Source of the DNA: JAMWZF01 sp041628615
GTDB lineage: Bacteria; Pseudomonadota; Alphaproteobacteria; Rhodobacterales; Rhodobacteraceae
Direction: 5' to 3'
NCBI GenBank assembly: GCA_041628615.1
Contig: JBFKOW010000030.1
Location: 1-25,406, forward strand
Length of the DNA: 25,406 bases
The translations under genes and the position numbers were made by a program. The notes under the pieces were generated by a model that was not told the DNA's origin, did no database searches, and saw nothing but the letters and a program-made list of their open reading frames with translations. Positions 22,498-25,406 of the stretch are shown here, piece after piece; positions within the stretch are counted from its first letter, which is position 1, and each line of letters begins with the position of its first letter.

Positions 22498-22860
22498 TCA
22501 GGCGCGGACCGAGGGGCCGAGGATGCGCAGGCGGTTGCCGTCCGGATCGGCGATGTCGAACGACACCGAGCCGTCGTCATGGGCGCGGATCGCGACGCCG
22601 GGGACGAGGTCCGCCATGCGGGCTTCGAGCCCGGCCAGGTCCTCGGTGACGAGGTGGAAGTCGACCGAGCCGCCCGGCGGCCGCTGGTCCTCGGCATGAT
22701 CGGCCACATAGAGCGCCAGCGTCAGGGATTCGGTCTCGAAATGGGCCCAGCCGAATTCCGGCGCGACGATCGACGGTTCGGCGTCCAGCAGGCGCCCGTA
22801 GAACCGCGCGGACCGGTCGATGTCGGTCACCGGCACCTTGATCAGCGCAACATGAAACAC
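22498..22860 (-). CDS. VOC (glyoxalase/bleomycin-resistance-fold) protein
   Basis: This 120-residue single-unit VOC protein opens FHVALIKVPVTDIDRSARFYGRLLDAEP. It has HFETESLTLALYV and DFHLVTEDLAGLEARM segments, and closes with VSFDIADPDGNRLRILGP. GTG at 22860 is taken as the start, because GGGAGG lies 4 bases upstream and the protein then begins at the first beta strand. A longer TTG-started form (to 22914) has a poor, Arg-rich extension. The closing D-G-N-R-L-R lacks the usual metal glutamate, so it may bind a ligand without metal catalysis. It is divergent from rlmB and lies upstream of the tRNA on the same strand. Confidence 0.8.
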   Translation of the reverse strand: MFHVALIKVPVTDIDRSARFYGRLLDAEPSIVAPEFGWAHFETESLTLALYVADHAEDQRPPGGSVDFHLVTEDLAGLEARMADLVPGVAIRAHDDGSVSFDIADPDGNRLRILGPSVRA

Positions 22861-22943
22861 GGAACCTCCCGACTCGCGGAGCACATGCTTGCGCCGGGGG
22901 CCGGGGCGTCGCAAGACGGCGGCAGAAGATCGAGGGGATCCCC

Positions 22944-23720
22944 GTGACCAAAAAACCCGCCTGGGTGGTGGAGAAGGAAAGACGCCGGCGCGAGACGGTC
23001 TGGCTGTTCGGCCTCCACGCGGTGCGCGACGCGCTGCTCAATCCCCGTCGCGAGGCGCTGCGGCTGGTGGCGACGCGCAACGCGCTGGACCGGCTCGGCC
23101 CCGAGGCGCTCGCCGCCGGGCCGGAGCCCGAGATCAGCGATCCGCGGAAGTTCGCCGCGCCGCTCGATCCCGGCTCGGTGCACCAGGGGGCCGCGCTCGA
23201 AGTGCGGCCGCTCGACTGGGGCGATCTCGGAACGGTCTGCGCCTCGGCGGACGGGTTCGCCCCGGCGGCGGCGCGGGTGGTGCTGCTCGACCGGGTGACC
23301 GACCCGCACAACGTCGGCGCCATCCTGCGTTCGGCCGAGGTGTTCGGCGCCCGCGCCGTTGTCGCGGTGGCGCGCCATTCGGCCCCGGAGACCGGCGCGC
23401 TGGCCAAGACCGCGAGCGGTGCGCTGGAACGCCAGCCCTATCTCAGGGTGCAGAACCTGGCCCGGGCGATGGAGGAGTTGCGCGCCGCGGGCTACCTGCT
23501 GGTCGGGCTGGCGGGCGAGGCGGAGACCGAGATCGCCGACCTCGGCGGACTGGACCGCCCGATCGCGCTGGTGATGGGGGCCGAGGGGCCGGGGCTGCGC
23601 GACAAGACCCGCGAGACCTGCGACCGGCTGGTGCGGATCGGCGCGGCCGGCGGCTTCGGGTCGCTCAACGTGTCGAACGCCGCCGCGGTGGCGCTTTTTG
23701 CCACGCGTCCGCCGGGCTGA
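22944..23720 (+). CDS. rlmB: 23S rRNA (guanosine-2251-2'-O)-methyltransferase
   Basis: This 258-residue SPOUT-class (TrmH/SpoU) methyltransferase acts on the 23S rRNA P-loop. An N-terminal substrate-binding part (about 18-95, WLFGLHAVRDALLNP) precedes the knotted catalytic domain. Its three motifs are LLDRVTDPHNVGAILRSAEVFGA, ALVMGAEGPGL and GFGSLNVSNAAAVALF. The GTG start follows GAGGGG by about 7 bases. The next gene begins 60 bases downstream behind its own promoter-like sequence. A tRNA 2'-O-methyltransferase of the same family is the main alternative identity. Confidence 0.9.
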   Translation: MTKKPAWVVEKERRRRETVWLFGLHAVRDALLNPRREALRLVATRNALDRLGPEALAAGPEPEISDPRKFAAPLDPGSVHQGAALEVRPLDWGDLGTVCASADGFAPAAARVVLLDRVTDPHNVGAILRSAEVFGARAVVAVARHSAPETGALAKTASGALERQPYLRVQNLARAMEELRAAGYLLVGLAGEAETEIADLGGLDRPIALVMGAEGPGLRDKTRETCDRLVRIGAAGGFGSLNVSNAAAVALFATRPPG

Positions 23721-23722
23721 CT

Positions 23723-23768
23723 TTGTTCCGGGGCGCGGCGCCCCTATCTGACACCGGACCGTGTCAGA
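23723..23768 (+). promoter_or_regulatory. Promoter overlapped by a perfect 22-base palindrome
   Basis: TTGTTC (23723-23728), a 16-base spacer and TATCTG (23745-23750) form a good promoter between rlmB and the zinc-ribbon gene. A perfect inverted repeat, TCTGACAC-CGGACC-GTGTCAGA (23747-23768), covers the -10 and the expected start site. The spacer itself is a near-perfect GGGGCGC/GCGCCCC palindrome. A site placed there suits a dimeric repressor. Confidence 0.55.
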
Positions 23769-23780
23769 ACAGGACCGCCG

Positions 23781-24068
23781 ATGCCCGCCACCAAGGTCGC
23801 CACCTGCTGCTATTGCGGCTCCCGCGCCGCGCTGGTCCTGTCGGGCCGGGACCGCCACGAGCTGTCCTGCGCCAGTTGCGGCGCACCGCTGCACGAGATG
23901 AAGCGGCTGCCCGCCCGTCCGGACCGGGCCGACTTGCGCCATGCGCCGCGCCCCGGCAGCCATGACGTCAAGGAGATGCCGAAGCATCGCGGCGGCAAGA
24001 GGCGCAAGGGGCTGGGGCGGCGGCTGTTCGAGGAACTCTGGGACGTGGTCGAGGACATCATCGACTGA
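23781..24068 (+). CDS. Small zinc-ribbon protein with basic middle and acidic tail
   Basis: This 95-residue protein has two CxxC knuckles, C9/C10-Y-C12 (TCCYCGSRA) and C30-A-S-C33 (LSCASCGAPL), about 18 residues apart, forming one likely zinc ribbon. A basic stretch (about 65-80, KHRGGKRRKGLGRR) follows, then an acidic helix (LFEELWDVVEDIID). The layout suggests nucleic-acid or protein binding, but no specific family function is recognised. AGGA precedes the ATG, and a promoter with a palindrome lies directly upstream. The combination of basic patch and acidic tail could be self-inhibitory. Confidence 0.75.
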   Translation: MPATKVATCCYCGSRAALVLSGRDRHELSCASCGAPLHEMKRLPARPDRADLRHAPRPGSHDVKEMPKHRGGKRRKGLGRRLFEELWDVVEDIID

Positions 24069-24226
24069 CCCGGCCGGGATCGGTCGAGCTTCCGGGCCGG
24101 CGGCATGTTTCGGCCGTGCACAAGGCCGCGAGCCCCCCGAAACGGGCCTTCTGATCGGCCGGGTCCGGCCCCATTGTGACCGGGACCGCCGCGCCGCAGG
24201 TGCCGACCAGCCCGAGGAGACCCGCC

Positions 24227-24694
24227 ATGCCGACCCGCCGCCACGCCCTTGCCCTGCTGCTTGCCGCCCCGTCGGCCGGGCTGATCGCCGCCGCCTGGCC
24301 GCGCGCCGCGATGGCCGCCGAGCCCGAGATCTTCGCGGTGGACGGGCTGGCCATCCGCGGGACCGATCCGGTCGCCTATTTCGACGGCGGCGGTCCGGTC
24401 GCGGGCCGCCCCGAGGACGCGCTGATGTGGCGCGGGGCGACCTGGCTGTTCGCGAACGCCGCCAACCGCGCCCGGTTCGAGGCCGAACCGGAACGCTGGG
24501 CCCCGTCCTATGGCGGCTACTGCGCCTATGCGGCGTCCCTGGGCTATCTCGCCCCCACCGATCCCGCCGCCTGGACGGTGCACGAGGGCCGATTGTTCCT
24601 CAACGCGAGCCTGCGGGCGCGCAGCCTGTGGAGCCGGGACATTCCCGGCAATATTGCGAAGGGCGACGCGAACTGGCCCGGAATCCTTGGCTGA
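24227..24694 (+). CDS. YHS-domain protein with Tat-type signal
   Basis: This 155-residue protein has a twin-arginine N-terminus (PTRRHALALLLAAPSAGLIAAAWPRAAMAAE). A small YHS-type domain follows: DGLAIRGTDPVAYFDGGGPVAG, then MWRGATWLFANAANRARFEAEPERWAPSYGGYCAYAASLGYLAP. The YHS fold is often tied to metal handling or electron transfer. Here the Y-C-A-Y cysteine is the only one in the mature part. GAGGAGA precedes the ATG, and an upstream in-frame start would only add a non-conserved leader. Export through Tat implies folding, perhaps with a cofactor, before transport. It is followed by a candidate small RNA and terminator. Confidence 0.85.
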   Translation: MPTRRHALALLLAAPSAGLIAAAWPRAAMAAEPEIFAVDGLAIRGTDPVAYFDGGGPVAGRPEDALMWRGATWLFANAANRARFEAEPERWAPSYGGYCAYAASLGYLAPTDPAAWTVHEGRLFLNASLRARSLWSRDIPGNIAKGDANWPGILG

Positions 24695-24724
24695 GCCGGC
24701 CGATCACAATTGGATTACACCCCC

Positions 24725-24752
24725 TTCTGTCAGCCGGATTGATCCATATTTT
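24725..24752 (+). promoter_or_regulatory. Candidate promoter for a small RNA
   Basis: TTCTGT (24725-24730) and TATTTT (24747-24752) are 16 bases apart in the most AT-rich stretch of this end of the window. The expected start is near 24759, the first base of a strong hairpin. Confidence 0.35.
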
Positions 24753-24758
24753 CATCTG

Positions 24759-24843
24759 TGAAGCCGCGCGCCGGAACGCGCCGGCTTCGTATCACTGTCC
24801 CTCGTTCCACCGACTGCGCCCGGCCTTGTCCGGGCGCTTTTTT
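24759..24843 (+). ncRNA. Candidate small RNA with two hairpins
   Basis: About 85 bases between the YHS and CoA-binding genes. The 5' part is a long stem (GAAGCCG+CGCG with CGCG+CGGCTTC, one bulged C, loop CCGGAA; 24760-24788). A single-stranded C/U-rich middle (TCACTGTCCCTCGTTCCACC) follows, and the 3' part is an intrinsic terminator. A promoter-like pair ends 7 bases before the first stem. No coding capacity is evident. It could instead be only the 3' untranslated end of the YHS gene. Confidence 0.45.
24816..24843 (+). terminator. Strong intrinsic terminator
   Basis: A perfect 8-pair stem, GCGCCCGG / CCGGGCGC, has a 6-base loop (CCTTGT) and is followed by six Ts. It is the only textbook Rho-independent terminator in the window. 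It ends transcription from the YHS gene or from the candidate small RNA. Confidence 0.92.
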
Positions 24844-24872
24844 GTCCGGCGCCGCGCGGCTAGGGTGGGGCC

Positions 24873-25343
24873 ATGACCCATACCGATGCCCACCTCACCA
24901 AGATCCTGCGCCGCACCCGGGTCATTGCCGTCGTCGGCGTCTCGGCCAACCCGGTGCGGCCGTCCTACTACGTCGCCCGCTACCTGGCGCTGAAGGGGTT
25001 CCGGGTGATCCCGGTCAATCCCGGCCTCGCCGGGCAGGAGCTGTTCGGCGAGACGGTGCGCGGCACGCTGTCGGAAGTGCCCGACGACGACGTGGACATG
25101 GTGGACATCTTCCGCCGGTCCGAGGCGGTGCCGCCGATCGTCGACGAGGCGATGGCCCGCTGGCCGGGCCTGCGCACGATCTGGATGCAGATCGGTGTGC
25201 AGAACGCCGAGGCCGCGGCGCGGGCCGAGGCGGCGGGGATCGACGTGATCCAGAATCGCTGTCCGAAGATCGAGTACCAGCGTCTGTTCGGCGAACTCAG
25301 GATGGGCGGTTTCGCCACCGGGGTGATCTCGTCCAAACTGTGA
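24873..25343 (+). CDS. CoA-binding domain protein (YccU-like)
   Basis: This 156-residue single Rossmann-fold protein is of the CoA_binding_2 type. It shows IAVVGVSANPVRPSYYVARYLALKGFRVIPVNP, the nucleotide loop and turn that bind CoA. LFGETVRGTLSEVPDDDVDMVDIFRRSEAVP and TIWMQIGVQNAEAAARAEAAGIDVIQNRCPKIEYQRL are the remaining conserved blocks. Members are small cytosolic proteins of unknown precise role, related to the CoA-binding part of succinyl-CoA synthetase. It begins 29 bases after the terminator and has a weak ribosome site (AGGGTGGGG). Downstream sequence runs into a GC-rich repeat. Confidence 0.9.
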   Translation: MTHTDAHLTKILRRTRVIAVVGVSANPVRPSYYVARYLALKGFRVIPVNPGLAGQELFGETVRGTLSEVPDDDVDMVDIFRRSEAVPPIVDEAMARWPGLRTIWMQIGVQNAEAAARAEAAGIDVIQNRCPKIEYQRLFGELRMGGFATGVISSKL

Positions 25344-25393
25344 GCAGCCCCTGCGGGGCCGGGTGTCGCCGCGCTGGCGCGCGCCGATCCGCC

Positions 25394-25406
25394 GGGGGCT
25401 CTGCCC
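25394..25406 (+). repeat. Possible start of a third copy of the composite repeat
   Basis: GGGGGCTCTGCCC at the very end has the same GGGGC-x3-GCCCC form as the first element of the two copies at 20534-20685, and likewise follows the 3' end of a gene. The window ends before the diagnostic CCCCGGGATA block, so this is provisional. Confidence 0.35.

Noticed and set aside
1..25406. Mobile element, prophage, defence island or CRISPR array
   Set aside because: No transposase, integrase, terminal repeat pair, direct-repeat array or known defence domain is visible, and the tRNA shows no adjacent integrase or duplicated 3' end in the window.

Overview
The window looks like ordinary chromosome from a high-GC alphaproteobacterium, most likely a member of the Rhodobacteraceae (Rhodobacter/Roseobacter group). 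The evidence is the very GC-rich coding sequence with strong G/C third positions, a [2Fe-2S] ferredoxin that closely matches my recollection of Rhodobacter capsulatus FdVI, the cobS/cobT pair, a Popeye-type cyclic-nucleotide-binding membrane protein and a giant Pro/Ala-rich membrane protein. There is no sign of phage, insertion sequence, plasmid or CRISPR.

Layout. 1-4271 (+): the end of rpiA, then gor, hflK, hflC and a small DUF2065 membrane protein. hflK/hflC overlap as TGATG and the small gene starts 5 bases later. 4288-4980 (-) is the Popeye-like protein. 5304-6815 (+) is a Do-family periplasmic protease, so HflK/HflC and a DegP/MucD-type protease sit together as a membrane and periplasm quality-control block. 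6985-8087 (+) holds the ferredoxin fdxE and a translationally coupled exported FG-GAP-like protein. 8109-9944 carries divergent cobS and cobT (late cobalamin assembly). 9968-12436 (-) holds an Lrp/AsnC regulator and a CPA2 (Kef-type) antiporter. The regulator is divergent from hppD (12562-13662), and two inverted repeats lie in the gap between them.

13686-17420 (-) is the most unusual gene: a 1244-residue single-pass protein. Its N-terminus resembles the actin-like GspL/PilM fold, its C-terminus resembles the PilP/GspC homology region, and about 1000 low-complexity residues with short recurring motifs lie between them. No other pilus or type II secretion gene is present. 17596-18288 (+) is a SIMPL-domain periplasmic protein. 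18304-19977 (-) holds a small unknown gene and O-acetylhomoserine sulfhydrylase.

20054-25343 is a run of small housekeeping and unknown genes: two VOC (glyoxalase-fold) proteins, a GT-A-like glycosyltransferase, a tRNA-Tyr with an atypical D-arm region, rlmB, a zinc-ribbon protein, a Tat-exported YHS protein and a CoA-binding protein. Non-coding structure of note is an inverted pair of composite GC-rich repeats at 20534-20685, with a third copy possibly starting at the window end; a palindrome over a promoter at 23723-23768; and a promoter/two-hairpin/terminator unit at 24725-24843 that could encode a small RNA.

All family assignments come from motifs and architecture read by eye. No database search was run.
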